From positions 1-36,159 of the forward strand of contig JABWBV010000005.1 of the NCBI GenBank assembly GCA_013359445.1: a DNA stretch of 36,159 bases, written 5' to 3'. Both the position numbers and the translations under genes were made by a program. Under the pieces are notes generated by a model. It did no database searches. It worked only from the letters and a program-made list of their open reading frames with translations, and was not told the origin of the DNA. Source of the stretch: Anaerolineales bacterium (GTDB lineage: Bacteria > Chloroflexota > Anaerolineae > Anaerolineales > JABWBV01). Within the stretch, counting starts at the first letter, position 1; every line of letters begins with the position of its first letter. This document shows, piece after piece, positions 23,558 to 32,638 of this stretch.

Positions 23558-24382
23558 ATGACCGAAACCCCGCCCCTCCCCAAAATTCAACGAAAGTCCC
23601 TTACCCCCCTCATTTATCTTGCCGCAGGGCTTGTCCTTTTCGGGTGGTTATGGAACACCCCCGAAGGCTTACTCGGCAAAGCAGATGCAGTTGGATACGC
23701 CGTTTGCCACCGGATCGATCTCCGCTCCTTTCATATCGGGGATCGCCCGATCTCCCTCTGTGCGCGGTGTACGGGGATGTACCTGGGCGCGTTACTCGGC
23801 CTGGCTTTTCAATGGCTCACCGTCCCCCGCGGGGGAGGTTTCCCACCCCGGCGCGTGATCGTCGCCCTCGCGGGGGTGGTTTTCCTCTTCGGCGTGGATG
23901 GCGTCAACTCCTTCGGCCACCTGCTCCCCAATTTTCCCAGTCTATACGAACCCAACAACACCTTCCGCATCCTGACCGGAACAGCTTTTGGCATCGTCAT
24001 GTCGGCGGCGGTTTTTCCCGCCTTCAACCAAACGATGTGGACCGATTGGGTAGAGCGCCCCACCCTGCCCGGCCTGCGCCAATTCTTCATCCTCCTCGCC
24101 CTGGGCATTGGCGCCGCCCTGATCGTAACCACGGAAAACCCGTTCATCCTCTACCCGCTGACGCTGATCAGTTCGGCGGGTGTGCTCATCCTCCTCAGTA
24201 TGATTTATGCCATGCTCTGGCTCATTGTTCTCAAAGCAGAAAACCAATATACCCACGCCTGGCAATTAATCACCCCCCTTACGGGCGGGTTTGCAATGGG
24301 TCTGCTCCAAATCGCCTTACTCGACCTGGGGCGTTTTCTTCTGACCGGAACCTGGGAGGGGTTTCACGTGTTTTTAGGATAG
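23558..24382 (+). CDS. DUF2085 membrane protein
   Basis: A 274-residue protein with about six membrane helices. The domain signature is VCHRIDLRSFHIGDRP and LCARCTGMYLG, giving one Cys-His pair and a Cys-x2-Cys that may bind metal or form redox pairs. The function of DUF2085 is not established. A consensus TATAAT (23546-23551) ends 6 bases before the ATG, so transcription should start at or near the A of the start codon, giving a leaderless mRNA. No ribosome site is present. Confidence 0.85.
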   Translation: MTETPPLPKIQRKSLTPLIYLAAGLVLFGWLWNTPEGLLGKADAVGYAVCHRIDLRSFHIGDRPISLCARCTGMYLGALLGLAFQWLTVPRGGGFPPRRVIVALAGVVFLFGVDGVNSFGHLLPNFPSLYEPNNTFRILTGTAFGIVMSAAVFPAFNQTMWTDWVERPTLPGLRQFFILLALGIGAALIVTTENPFILYPLTLISSAGVLILLSMIYAMLWLIVLKAENQYTHAWQLITPLTGGFAMGLLQIALLDLGRFLLTGTWEGFHVFLG

Positions 24383-24468
24383 GAAACAGCCCCATATGTT
24401 GAGACTGTCCCCGGCTATTTCCGTAAAGAAAATAACGTCGTTCGCCCTTTCCTTCCCTGGAGCTTTTT

Positions 24469-25047
24469 ATGAACCTCTTTACCAGTATTTTTTCTGCCTT
24501 TGGCTTGTCCGCCAGTGCGGGGTTAAACGCTTACATCCCGCTTCTGACGGTTGCCCTTCTCGCCCGTTTTACCGACCTGATCGAACTTTCCAGCCCGTGG
24601 GACACCCTGGAAGACTGGTGGGTTATTGGCACGTTGAGCGTTTTATTGCTCATTGAATTTTTCGCCGATAAAATTCCCGCCGTCAATCACATCAACGACA
24701 TCATCCAAACCTTTGTGCGCCCCACCGCGGGGGCCATTGCCTTTGCCGCGAGTGCGGGCGTCATCGCCGATTCACAACCCGCGTTTTCCCTCATCTTGGG
24801 TCTTCTGGTTGCGGGTGGGGTTCACGCCGCCAAATCGCTCGCCATTCGCCCAGCGGTAACAGCGACCACCGGCGGGGTGGGAAATGTTCCCATCAGCATT
24901 CTCGAAGATATTATTTCAACTGTTTTATCCATTTTGGCGATTGTGATCCCGATTTTATTTGCCGCGATTGCCATCGTCATCACAGCCTGGTTTGTTTGGT
25001 GGTTGTGGCGACGTGCCAGTCGTACAGAGGCCCGACAAAGGATGTAA
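24469..25047 (+). CDS. DUF4126 membrane protein
   Basis: A 192-residue integral membrane protein with about five hydrophobic segments. The opening SAFGLSASAGLNAYIPLL and central FFADKIPAVNHINDIIQTFVRPTAGAI in pieces are typical of DUF4126, and the charged C-terminus (WRRASRTEARQRM) should be cytoplasmic. Function unknown. GGAG lies 6 bases before the ATG. It follows the DUF2085 gene by 86 bases on the same strand. Confidence 0.82.
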   Translation: MNLFTSIFSAFGLSASAGLNAYIPLLTVALLARFTDLIELSSPWDTLEDWWVIGTLSVLLLIEFFADKIPAVNHINDIIQTFVRPTAGAIAFAASAGVIADSQPAFSLILGLLVAGGVHAAKSLAIRPAVTATTGGVGNVPISILEDIISTVLSILAIVIPILFAAIAIVITAWFVWWLWRRASRTEARQRM

Positions 25048-25126
25048 AGACCTCCTGCAAATTAACCTTGCCGATAAATATTTCGTGGTATTATCTTCGT
25101 GAAATTTTGAACTGGAGGATGTTCCC

Positions 25127-25456
25127 ATGTCGAATTACCCTGGTTATGAACAACCACCCCCTACTTACTACGTCCCCCCCAATAGCACATTGGCCGTGGT
25201 GAGTTTAATCTCAGGCGTTTTAGGATGGCTCGTTTTGCCCTTAATCGCTTCGCTCGTCGCAGTGGTCACCGGGCATATGGCAAAAAACGAGATTCGCGAT
25301 AGCGGCGGAAAAGTCGGCGGCGATGGCCTGGCTACGGCAGGTTTAATTTTGGGCTATAGCTCGCTCGTAATTTGGGGGGTTGGGGTCTGCTGTTTAATTG
25401 TATTGTTTGTGTTTCCATTATTTGGGTTAATGCTCGTTGATCCCAACTCTTTTTAA
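25127..25456 (+). CDS. DUF4190-type small membrane protein
   Basis: A 109-residue protein. A Tyr/Pro-rich head (SNYPGYEQPPPTYYVPP) leads to two membrane helices (about 22-50 and 70-100) separated by a GHMAKNEIRDSGGKVGG loop, the usual DUF4190 pattern of short proteins with a Gly-rich turn. Function unknown. The ribosome site is GGAGG, 7 bases before the ATG. The next small gene has the same polar-head/membrane-tail plan, and they may be co-transcribed. Confidence 0.8.
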   Translation: MSNYPGYEQPPPTYYVPPNSTLAVVSLISGVLGWLVLPLIASLVAVVTGHMAKNEIRDSGGKVGGDGLATAGLILGYSSLVIWGVGVCCLIVLFVFPLFGLMLVDPNSF

Positions 25457-25524
25457 TCCACCCCACAGAAACCCCTCAGGCTTTTCCTGAGAATTTTTAT
25501 TTTACTTATTTCGAGGAGAAAACA

Positions 25525-25692
25525 ATGAACGATCAATTTGGCACCCCTGAACAGCCGAAAAACAACAACCGGACCATGATCATTATCGGCGTCGTTGTTG
25601 CTGTTTTACTTTGTTGTTGTTGCGTTGTAGCGGTCGGCGCGTATGCCTGTGGCGATATGCTCATGGGTGTATCCAACACGTGCGGCTTCTAA
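25525..25692 (+). CDS. 55-residue single-span protein with four consecutive Cys
   Basis: A short gene of 56 codons including the stop. The polar head MNDQFGTPEQPKNNNR leads to one membrane helix (about 18-42, MIIIGVVVAVLLCCCCVVAV) and a short outer tail with two Cys (YACGDMLMGVSNTCGF). GAGGAG (25513-25517 region) is 7 bases before the ATG. Gene-like codon use and the ribosome site support coding. The Cys cluster inside the helix could be palmitoylated, oxidised or metal-bound; nothing is known. Confidence 0.7.
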   Translation: MNDQFGTPEQPKNNNRTMIIIGVVVAVLLCCCCVVAVGAYACGDMLMGVSNTCGF

Positions 25693-25778
25693 TTCATCTT
25701 TATTTCCCAATTTATTTGCCAACAAAAACAGGAACTGCTCAGGCTTAGAGAGGAAACTCCCCTCAGTAGTTACCAAAC

Positions 25779-25818
25779 ATCAAAAGCCGGTTTGCACCTT
25801 TGCAAACCGGCTTTTGAT
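25779..25818. terminator. Bidirectional terminator
   Basis: An 18-bp perfect stem (arm ATCAAAAGCCGGTTTGCA, 25779-25796 with 25801-25818) has a 4-base loop and A/T-rich ends. It serves the small membrane gene (+) and the lipoprotein gene (-), whose stop codon lies in the stem edge. Confidence 0.8.
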
Positions 25819-27338
25819 TACGGCCTCACCCAAAACGCGCCCGTCCCAAACACCCCCTCCCCCACCAACTCCGGCACAAAATCCGGGGCGTGAGCGACAA
25901 ACAGCCCCTCCTCTGCAACAAAAAACAAATATTGCCCATCGGGACTCCACACCGGCAGAGATGCCGGGCGCGAAAAAATCTGCCTCGGCTCCTTGTCCGC
26001 CGCGCCCACCCACACACCCGACGGGAGCGCCCACACAAACTTGCCATCCACTGAGGCTGAGGGCAGGGACATGCCCGGCGCAGGCACCACGTTGGCAAAC
26101 CCATTCGGCCAGGCCGCAAACACCTGATCGGACGTGCGGAAGAAAAACACCTGCCCGGTCGCATCCCACACCGGAATAAACGCATCCTGATCGGTCAGCA
26201 TTAACGAGGCTGGTCCGCCCGCGGGCAGATACACCGCGCCCGCCTGCCCGCCCGGCATACAATCTGCGAGAAACTGCTCGCTCGTGATCAGCACCCCGCT
26301 CGAACCCGGATCAAACGCCACCCCGTTAAACGCCCCTTCCCACAAAACCCGCACCTCACCCGTTTCAATGTCGAACGCCCGTAAATTCTCATTCCCGCAC
26401 ACCGGCGACCACGAATGGACCAGAAAGGTCTGGGCATCCAGCCACCCAACGAAAATCTCCGCGCCATCGTTGGGGGCATACAAATCTAGCACTTCGCCCG
26501 TTTGCGTGTCTGCGGCCCACACCCCGGCCATGTCATACCCTGCGCCCGTCCCCAGCGTATTCACCCCCGCGTGCAGGATGTAACGGCCATCGGGTGACCA
26601 ACTCGGCAAAATGCCCTGGCTGGGGCCATCGGTCCAACGCGTGAAGCCTTCTTCGCCGTCTTCCGGGGTAACAGCCCAAAATTCATCCATTGCAAAGGTG
26701 TATAAATCTGAGGTGGGGCCTTCGCGCATCCCCATAAAGGCCAGGAGATTTCCATCGGGCGACCACGCGAGGCTGGTTAACTCGACCAGGGCACGGGCCG
26801 CTTCCAATTCCGGGTCGCCGGGGAGGGTGTCTGTTTGCACGGCGTAATCCGGCGCGACGAGGGGAATCGTGCGGGTCAGGTTGCGTGGGAGGGTGAGAAT
26901 GTGTAAAGTCAGATCGCGCAGGCGAGAATCCCCCGTGATGAAGGCGGCAAAACCCCCGCGCGGGGCGGGCATCGCGAACGTGTTTTGCGGGGCCAAAATG
27001 GGGGCGCTAACCACGCGCGCGATCCCAGTCCCATCCGCGTTAAGCACCCACGCGCCATCCGGGGTGATGATCACAAGCCAGGGGCCAAGCACAGACGAGG
27101 TGGTCGGGAGGGGCGTTGAGGCAGGGGCGGCGGTTTCGGTGAGGGAGGCCGCGGGAGGGGTGCCGAGTGGGGGAGTCGCCGGGGCGGGTTCGGTGGAAGT
27201 GGGGGGGAGGGTTTCTTCCGAGGGGTCTACCACTGGCAGGGGAGAGGTGGCATCGGAGGGCGTGGGGGAGGTGTTTGGGGTGAAGGTGGTACACGCAAGG
27301 GCAAGGAAGAGCGGGAGGAGGAAGGTTATTCGTTTCAT
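25818..27338 (-). CDS. Lipoprotein with WD40-like (PD40/TolB-type) propeller
   Basis: A 506-residue secreted lipoprotein. The signal peptide MKRITFLLPLFLALAC ends in a lipobox with Cys16. A Thr/Pro/Ser-rich linker (about 17-85) leads to a beta-propeller with repeated SWSPDGRYILHAG, AWSPDGNLLAFMG and VWSPDGQYLFFVAEEG blades. No catalytic motif is seen; such proteins bind ligands or other proteins at the outer surface. No ribosome site is clear. The gene is monocistronic: the terminator lies at its end and a 94-base gap at its start. Confidence 0.85.
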   Translation of the reverse strand: MKRITFLLPLFLALACTTFTPNTSPTPSDATSPLPVVDPSEETLPPTSTEPAPATPPLGTPPAASLTETAAPASTPLPTTSSVLGPWLVIITPDGAWVLNADGTGIARVVSAPILAPQNTFAMPAPRGGFAAFITGDSRLRDLTLHILTLPRNLTRTIPLVAPDYAVQTDTLPGDPELEAARALVELTSLAWSPDGNLLAFMGMREGPTSDLYTFAMDEFWAVTPEDGEEGFTRWTDGPSQGILPSWSPDGRYILHAGVNTLGTGAGYDMAGVWAADTQTGEVLDLYAPNDGAEIFVGWLDAQTFLVHSWSPVCGNENLRAFDIETGEVRVLWEGAFNGVAFDPGSSGVLITSEQFLADCMPGGQAGAVYLPAGGPASLMLTDQDAFIPVWDATGQVFFFRTSDQVFAAWPNGFANVVPAPGMSLPSASVDGKFVWALPSGVWVGAADKEPRQIFSRPASLPVWSPDGQYLFFVAEEGLFVAHAPDFVPELVGEGVFGTGAFWVRP

Positions 27339-27432
27339 AGAAGCATTTGTATCAGGCGCATCGCAGAAACACCCGGAACGGAAACAATCCAGCGATTGAC
27401 CTTTTTGAGTCCAGTGTCGTCAAAGGTACGGG

Positions 27433-27969
27433 CTAAAGTTTGTTTTGGGGTAGCACAACAAAATCCGGCATTTTCAGATTTTGCCAGATTTTAAAAGCGT
27501 CTCCGCCGGAGAGGTGAGCCAGGTAGAGGGACATCACTGTGCCGTGCGTGACTACGATGGTCGTTTGGGCAGGGTGAAGGGCTAAAACGTGTTGAAGGGC
27601 ACGCGCGAAACGGGCATGGGCCTGCACGGCGGTCTCTGCGCCGAAAACGAGTTCGTCAGGGTGTTGAAAAAAGGAGGTGATGGCCGCGTGGAATGCGTCC
27701 GGGGAGACAAAGGGGAGGTGCGGACGTTCGTGTTCGTGGAGGCCGTCCGCCGTGGCCCAGGGAAGGTGAAGGGCCTCCGCAAGGCACGCGGCGGTTTCTT
27801 GGGCTTTGGGTTCAGTGCTGGAGAGGATGTGATCCGGCTGGGATTGGCGCAAAGCGGCGGCCAGGGGCACACACCGGGCGCGCCCTTCTGCTGATAGCCC
27901 CCACAAACGGGCTGGGCGCGCGGGGTCTATCTCCGGCGCAGAATGCCGAACCAAAATCAGGTTTCCCAC
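27433..27969 (-). CDS. Histidine phosphatase (phosphoglycerate mutase-like)
   Basis: A 178-residue member of the histidine phosphatase superfamily. The catalytic motif is LILVRHSAPE (Arg-His-Ser instead of the more usual Arg-His-Gly), the second motif is LSSTEPKAQETA, and the second catalytic His is in IVVTHGTVMS. The substrate is unknown. A GTG start at 27969 with no clear ribosome site is assumed. It is a second, sequence-distinct histidine phosphatase beside SixA at 19024. Confidence 0.85.
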   Translation of the reverse strand: MGNLILVRHSAPEIDPARPARLWGLSAEGRARCVPLAAALRQSQPDHILSSTEPKAQETAACLAEALHLPWATADGLHEHERPHLPFVSPDAFHAAITSFFQHPDELVFGAETAVQAHARFARALQHVLALHPAQTTIVVTHGTVMSLYLAHLSGGDAFKIWQNLKMPDFVVLPQNKL

Positions 27970-28011
27970 AGCGCACGACCCAGCGAAGGCACGGTACGGA
28001 AGGCGGAAAAG

Positions 28012-28251
28012 CTACCCCGAAATTCCCGGCTTGTAGGTATGTGCCCAACCTGCGCCATCGCAAATTTTACAGCGATCTTGCGTTTTTTCGTCAAAGCCCA
28101 GGCCCTTGCACCAGGGACATTTGCGGGCGGGTTGGGCAACCAAAACACTGCCATTCCCGCGGCAAACGTGGCATTGTTGATTGATGTACTTGCCTGTGCC
28201 TTCACACCAGGCACAGTCTTCGGGGGCAAATTGAATAAAAGGAGTAACCAT
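28012..28251 (-). CDS. Small DnaJ-type zinc-finger protein
   Basis: A 79-residue protein made almost only of four CxxCxGxG-type repeats: CAWCEGTG, CHVCRGNG, CPWCKGLG and CKICDGAG. In DnaJ these eight Cys bind two zinc ions and help hold unfolded protein. Here there is no J domain or client-binding domain. AAGGAAT lies 7 bases before this ATG; a longer in-frame start at 28287 lacks one. Function unknown. Confidence 0.82.
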   Translation of the reverse strand: MVTPFIQFAPEDCAWCEGTGKYINQQCHVCRGNGSVLVAQPARKCPWCKGLGFDEKTQDRCKICDGAGWAHTYKPGISG

Positions 28252-28332
28252 GAGATTCCTTGAGAGATTAAAGTTTTCATTAATCATAGCACACTTCCCC
28301 CGTAGTTACTCACACTTGACAGGGGTAGTCTC

Positions 28333-28383
28333 AAAAAAAAGGATGGGTAGGGGGATGTCCCTCCCCCCATCCATCCTTTTTTT
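28333..28383 (-). terminator. Terminator after the large cyclase gene
   Basis: AAAAAAAAGGATGG pairs with CCATCCTTTTTTT, and an inner GGGGGA pairs with TCCCCC. The A/T tails allow termination in both directions; on the minus strand it lies downstream of the gene ending at 28478. Confidence 0.75.
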
Positions 28384-28477
28384 CAGAATCTTCTACTCCG
28401 GTGAGTAATTACCTTTCCCAAAACCCTCTGTATTTCTTCCGCCTTTATCCCCGTCACGCGTGCCTACCAAAAAACCG

Positions 28478-31400
28478 CTACTTTTGCCCCATTATTTCCG
28501 CGTGAACTTCCACTCGTTCCAAATACGACCGCCACAACACATCATCTTGAATCCGGTTGGCAACTTTTTGCAAAAGCAGGCGTGCGGCGGTCAGGACTTG
28601 CTCGGCGCGCAGGTCTTGGGCGGCAGAGAACACCTGGTAACAACGCCAATAGACCTCAAACGGATGTTTGGTGCCAAATAGCTGATGGTTGTCTGCGCGT
28701 TGCGGGTTTGCCAGGACAGGGTCCAGCAGTTGGATAACCGGGGCAATTTTTTCGAGGGCGAGCGGTAATTGCTTTTGCGCCAGGTAAAGGCAAGCCTCCG
28801 CGGCGAAGGTTTCCATTAAGGCGTTGTGGGCCTTAAGCTCGCTAAAAATGCGCGCCGCATGGTGATAGGCTTCGGAGGCCAGGGAAACCCGTTCGCGGTG
28901 GGCTTGCGCTTGCCCAACGACGAGCCACGCACTGCCCTCCGTGGGGGGATCGCGCCATTTCTGTACGTGCGCGAGCGTGGCTTCGGCGAATTGCAAGGCT
29001 GTGCCCGGTTGGTTTTCGCGCAGGGCCAGATGACTGCGATTGAGGTAAATATGCCCAATGCCGCGCGAATCATTAATTTCCTGATAAATCCGAAAGGCGC
29101 GGTCATAATATTCGTGGGCGGCGTCATATTGCCCGAGGTTCATCGCAATTTGACCGAGGTGGTTTTGGGCGTGTCCCTGCCCGTGCCGGTCGCCCGTTTC
29201 GAGGGCCAGGGAAAAGACCCGCTGAAAGGTCTCGATTGCGAGGGGAAAATCGCCCCGATTGGCGGCAAACCCACCCAGGTTCGCAAGGGTATTCCCCTCG
29301 CCCTGCCGGTCGCCGGCTTTTTGATAGACTTCGATGGCCTGCTGGTAAAACCCAACAGCCTGCTCAAAGCGTTCACTTGTGTGCGCCAAAGTGCCCAAAT
29401 TGTTCAAACATGCGGCTTCCCCGCGCATGTCGCGAGTTTCAGCTTCGCGGCAATAGGCAAGGGCACGTTTGTATTGCGCCTCGGCGGCGTCAAACGCTTG
29501 CAAAAACCACAGCACCACTCCCAAATTCCGCCAGATTTCCGCGACGAGTTTTTGATCGGTAAAGCCTTTCGCCTGGGTCAATTTTTGGGCTTGTTCCAGG
29601 CGGGTTTTCGATTCGTCGTACCGGCCTTGGAGCCACAGAGCATGGCCGATCCGCACATGGGCAGAGGCCTCCTGGTTCGGATAACGGTTTGCGCTGAGCA
29701 GAATACAACGCTCTGCCGCTTTGATCGTTGCCGGGTAATCGTTGATCGCGCGATAGTAAAACGCGTAGCGGAGCGCGGCTTCGGCTTGTGAGAAGGGGTC
29801 CCGTAATTTTTTCGCCAGGGCTTGCAGTGTGTCACAGGCGATTTTTTGCAGTTCGCGTTTGCCCTCCAGATCATAGACTTTTTCCATCGCCTGCCAGATT
29901 CGAAATTGCCCCGCCACATCTGGGAGGGGCGTCAGTGCCAGTGCGCGCTGGTAGTGGTTCAGGGCCAGGGCGTTTTGATAGGTATAGGCCGCGGCATCGC
30001 CTGCCTGAACAAAATAAGGCAAGGCCAGATGCGGCAGGTTCGCCTGCTCGTAGTGGTAGGCAATCTCCCCGGCTTGAACGGTGATGCCCGCTGTTTGCAA
30101 ATGTTCCAGACTCTGAGCGGCAAGGGTGTGTAGTTCCTGCCGCCGAGAAAGGAGTTGCATGTTGTAGGCGGTGTCCCGAAGGAGGGCATGTTTAAACAGG
30201 TAATGCAACTGATTGAGCGCGGACCAAATGGACGCTTTGGACGCTTCTTCTACCTTTTCAAGGAGGTTCGAATCCTCCCGCATCATCTGCGCCAGGACGA
30301 GAATTTCAAATTCCCGGCCCAAAATGGACGCCGTTTGCACGACCGTTTTCACTTCCCCGGTCAGGCTGTCGAGGCGGGCGGTCAGGATAGCGCGCACATC
30401 CACGGGCAGGATTTCGGGATCGATCTCGTCTGAGGGGGCCAGGCCATCTTCGGTGGGGATCAGGAGATCGTTTTCTTCGAGATAGAGGAGGATTTGCTCG
30501 GCAAAGAAGGGGTTGCCTTCGGCGCGAGTGAAGAGGAAGGCGATCAGTTCGGGCGTGGCGGGCTGGCGGAGGGTTTCTTTGGCCAGTTGGCGGAGGCCGG
30601 GCAGGGTCAGCGGGGCGAGGGAAATTCGACGGGTGGGGAGGATGTTGAGGGGGTTTTCCCCTGTGCGGGTCGTGATCACCAGGCCGAGAGGGAAGGTTTC
30701 CACATTCCGGGTCAGATAATCGAAAAATTTACGGCTGTCCTCATCCAGCCATTGGGCATCTTCCACCACAATGACGAGGGGTTGGCGCAGGCTTTCCGTT
30801 TTGAGCAAGGCTTTGAGGCCCAAAAGGGTGTTTTGGAACCGTCCGGGCGGATCAAGTTGTTCGTAGTGCGACCCCGGCCAGTGCAACCCCACCAGCGCGC
30901 CGAGGCAGGAATACGTCAGGCTGAGGTCACTTTGCAGGGGCAAGTTGCCTGTGCCGATCAGGGCGCGGAGATGCGCCATAAAGCGGGTCTCGTTCGTGGG
31001 CGAATCGGCGATGAATTGAAAATATTTTCGTAAAAACGTGCGAATCGGGGCCAGGGGTTGAGATTGGGCTTGCTCGCACGGAAAAATCAAAAAGCGGGCT
31101 TCTTCGAGGCGGTGTTGGGCGGTGTAGACCAGGCGGGTTTTGCCCAACCCGGCCTCGCCCTCGATGAGTGTGACCCCGGCAAACCGTCGTTCAAAAATGG
31201 GCTGGAGACTGGCCACCAACTGCCCCAACTCTAACTCACGCCCGATCAACTCGCCTCCGTAAAAAATTTGGCTGGGCGCATGACGGCGGCTGAGGCGAAA
31301 CACGGGCAATTCGTCTTCAAAGCCCTTAAATTGCAAATGGCCCACCCACTCTAGCTCAAACGGGGGCCGTGCCCGCGCCACCTGCTCTTCCACCCAAATC

Positions 31401-32557
31401 TGATCCCAGGGGGCGGCTTCCATACAACGCGAGGCCAGGTTGACCCCCCGCCCATAACAGGCATAATTCGTTTGCAAGGCCGCGCCCACAAACCCCGCGT
31501 ACATAAACTGGTAGGTGATCCCCCCGCGGATTGCAAACGACAGACCCTGTTGCAAGGCCAGCGCAAACTGCAACGCCCGTTCCACGTCATTTTCATACGT
31601 GGTGGGGGTGCCCCAATACAATAACAAATGACAACCCTTATCGCCAAACAGCACGCCGTTCAAATAGCCGCCATACTGCGCTTGCAACGCAAACACCGTG
31701 CGGATCACCTCATCTATCCGACCGGGCAAATTGGGTTCCGGGACATTGACCATCAACGAAACCACCTGCCGAAACTCCCCCCGCACCGTCTGATGGCGGA
31801 TCGCCGACGGGATAAATCGGTTGACCAGCGCGGGATCAACTGCGTCGGCCTCCCCCTCTTCAGAGGCGAGGCCAGAAGTTGGGGGGATAGCCGCCTGCCC
31901 TCCCCGTGTGGGTCGGGACGGAAACTTCAGCGCGCGGATGCGGAAAAAGCTCGGCGACCCTATCGTTTCAATCGTGACAGTGGCCCGTAAAATTTGCAAC
32001 ACCTGCATGGAAATAATGATCTCGCTGGGCCGCGCCATATTTTCGGCCACCGTACTCTCTTCAATGGCTGATCCCCGAAAATAATACGCCGCCACGCGTT
32101 CGTACCCATCCCCCGGCTCCGGCTCCACAATGGCCCAGTCCACCTCGCCAAACGCCACCCCCATCTTGATCTCAAAGCGAAACGTGCCAAACGGCGTCTC
32201 TTGAAGGGGGTTTGCCAACAAATGCCTGCGAATACCCGACGCCGCATTTACCGCATTTTGGCACGCCTGAAAATGCTCCCCCGGAAACAACGCATAAAAC
32301 GCATCCCCTGCAAACCCGCTAATAAACCCGCCAAACGTATAAATCTGCTCAATTAACGGGTCAAAAACCGCCTGCACCGTATTCGCCAGGGTTTCGGCCC
32401 CCACCGCCCCCTCCTGCAACAGCGTCTCTGTCAGCGCTGTAAACCCGGAAATATCCACGAACAAACTCGCCGCGGAAAACTGCCCGGAAAACTGGCGGTT
32501 TGCCAGATGATTCAGAATAAAGCGCGGAACGAGAATCTGTGACCAGTGATTTTGCAT
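28478..32557 (-). CDS. Soluble adenylyl cyclase (sAC)-like: two cyclase domains, ATPase, TPR
   Basis: A 1359-residue cytoplasmic protein. Cyclase domain 1 (about 28-205) keeps the metal Asp35 (FVDISGFTALTE) and Asp85 (GFAGDAFYALF). Domain 2 (about 265-410) lacks these but keeps the transition-state pair Asn373 and Arg377 (GVNLASRC). Next is a P-loop ATPase (Walker A GEAGLGKT near 466-474; Walker B-like LVIVVEDAQWLDED), then TPR-like helical repeats from about 800 to the end. This order and split of active-site residues match mammalian soluble adenylyl cyclase, where C1 and C2 share one active site. The residues I align with the adenine-recognising Lys and Thr of sAC are Gly81 and Ala in YACYG, so nucleotide choice or activity is uncertain. 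Confidence 0.85.
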   Translation of the reverse strand: MQNHWSQILVPRFILNHLANRQFSGQFSAASLFVDISGFTALTETLLQEGAVGAETLANTVQAVFDPLIEQIYTFGGFISGFAGDAFYALFPGEHFQACQNAVNAASGIRRHLLANPLQETPFGTFRFEIKMGVAFGEVDWAIVEPEPGDGYERVAAYYFRGSAIEESTVAENMARPSEIIISMQVLQILRATVTIETIGSPSFFRIRALKFPSRPTRGGQAAIPPTSGLASEEGEADAVDPALVNRFIPSAIRHQTVRGEFRQVVSLMVNVPEPNLPGRIDEVIRTVFALQAQYGGYLNGVLFGDKGCHLLLYWGTPTTYENDVERALQFALALQQGLSFAIRGGITYQFMYAGFVGAALQTNYACYGRGVNLASRCMEAAPWDQIWVEEQVARARPPFELEWVGHLQFKGFEDELPVFRLSRRHAPSQIFYGGELIGRELELGQLVASLQPIFERRFAGVTLIEGEAGLGKTRLVYTAQHRLEEARFLIFPCEQAQSQPLAPIRTFLRKYFQFIADSPTNETRFMAHLRALIGTGNLPLQSDLSLTYSCLGALVGLHWPGSHYEQLDPPGRFQNTLLGLKALLKTESLRQPLVIVVEDAQWLDEDSRKFFDYLTRNVETFPLGLVITTRTGENPLNILPTRRISLAPLTLPGLRQLAKETLRQPATPELIAFLFTRAEGNPFFAEQILLYLEENDLLIPTEDGLAPSDEIDPEILPVDVRAILTARLDSLTGEVKTVVQTASILGREFEILVLAQMMREDSNLLEKVEEASKASIWSALNQLHYLFKHALLRDTAYNMQLLSRRQELHTLAAQSLEHLQTAGITVQAGEIAYHYEQANLPHLALPYFVQAGDAAAYTYQNALALNHYQRALALTPLPDVAGQFRIWQAMEKVYDLEGKRELQKIACDTLQALAKKLRDPFSQAEAALRYAFYYRAINDYPATIKAAERCILLSANRYPNQEASAHVRIGHALWLQGRYDESKTRLEQAQKLTQAKGFTDQKLVAEIWRNLGVVLWFLQAFDAAEAQYKRALAYCREAETRDMRGEAACLNNLGTLAHTSERFEQAVGFYQQAIEVYQKAGDRQGEGNTLANLGGFAANRGDFPLAIETFQRVFSLALETGDRHGQGHAQNHLGQIAMNLGQYDAAHEYYDRAFRIYQEINDSRGIGHIYLNRSHLALRENQPGTALQFAEATLAHVQKWRDPPTEGSAWLVVGQAQAHRERVSLASEAYHHAARIFSELKAHNALMETFAAEACLYLAQKQLPLALEKIAPVIQLLDPVLANPQRADNHQLFGTKHPFEVYWRCYQVFSAAQDLRAEQVLTAARLLLQKVANRIQDDVLWRSYLERVEVHAEIMGQK

Positions 32558-32638
32558 ACTTCACTTAGTATATCGAATTTTGAACCATCGGGGACGGGTA
32601 TCACTCAATCGAAATGGAAATAAACGGGTTTGGTAATT

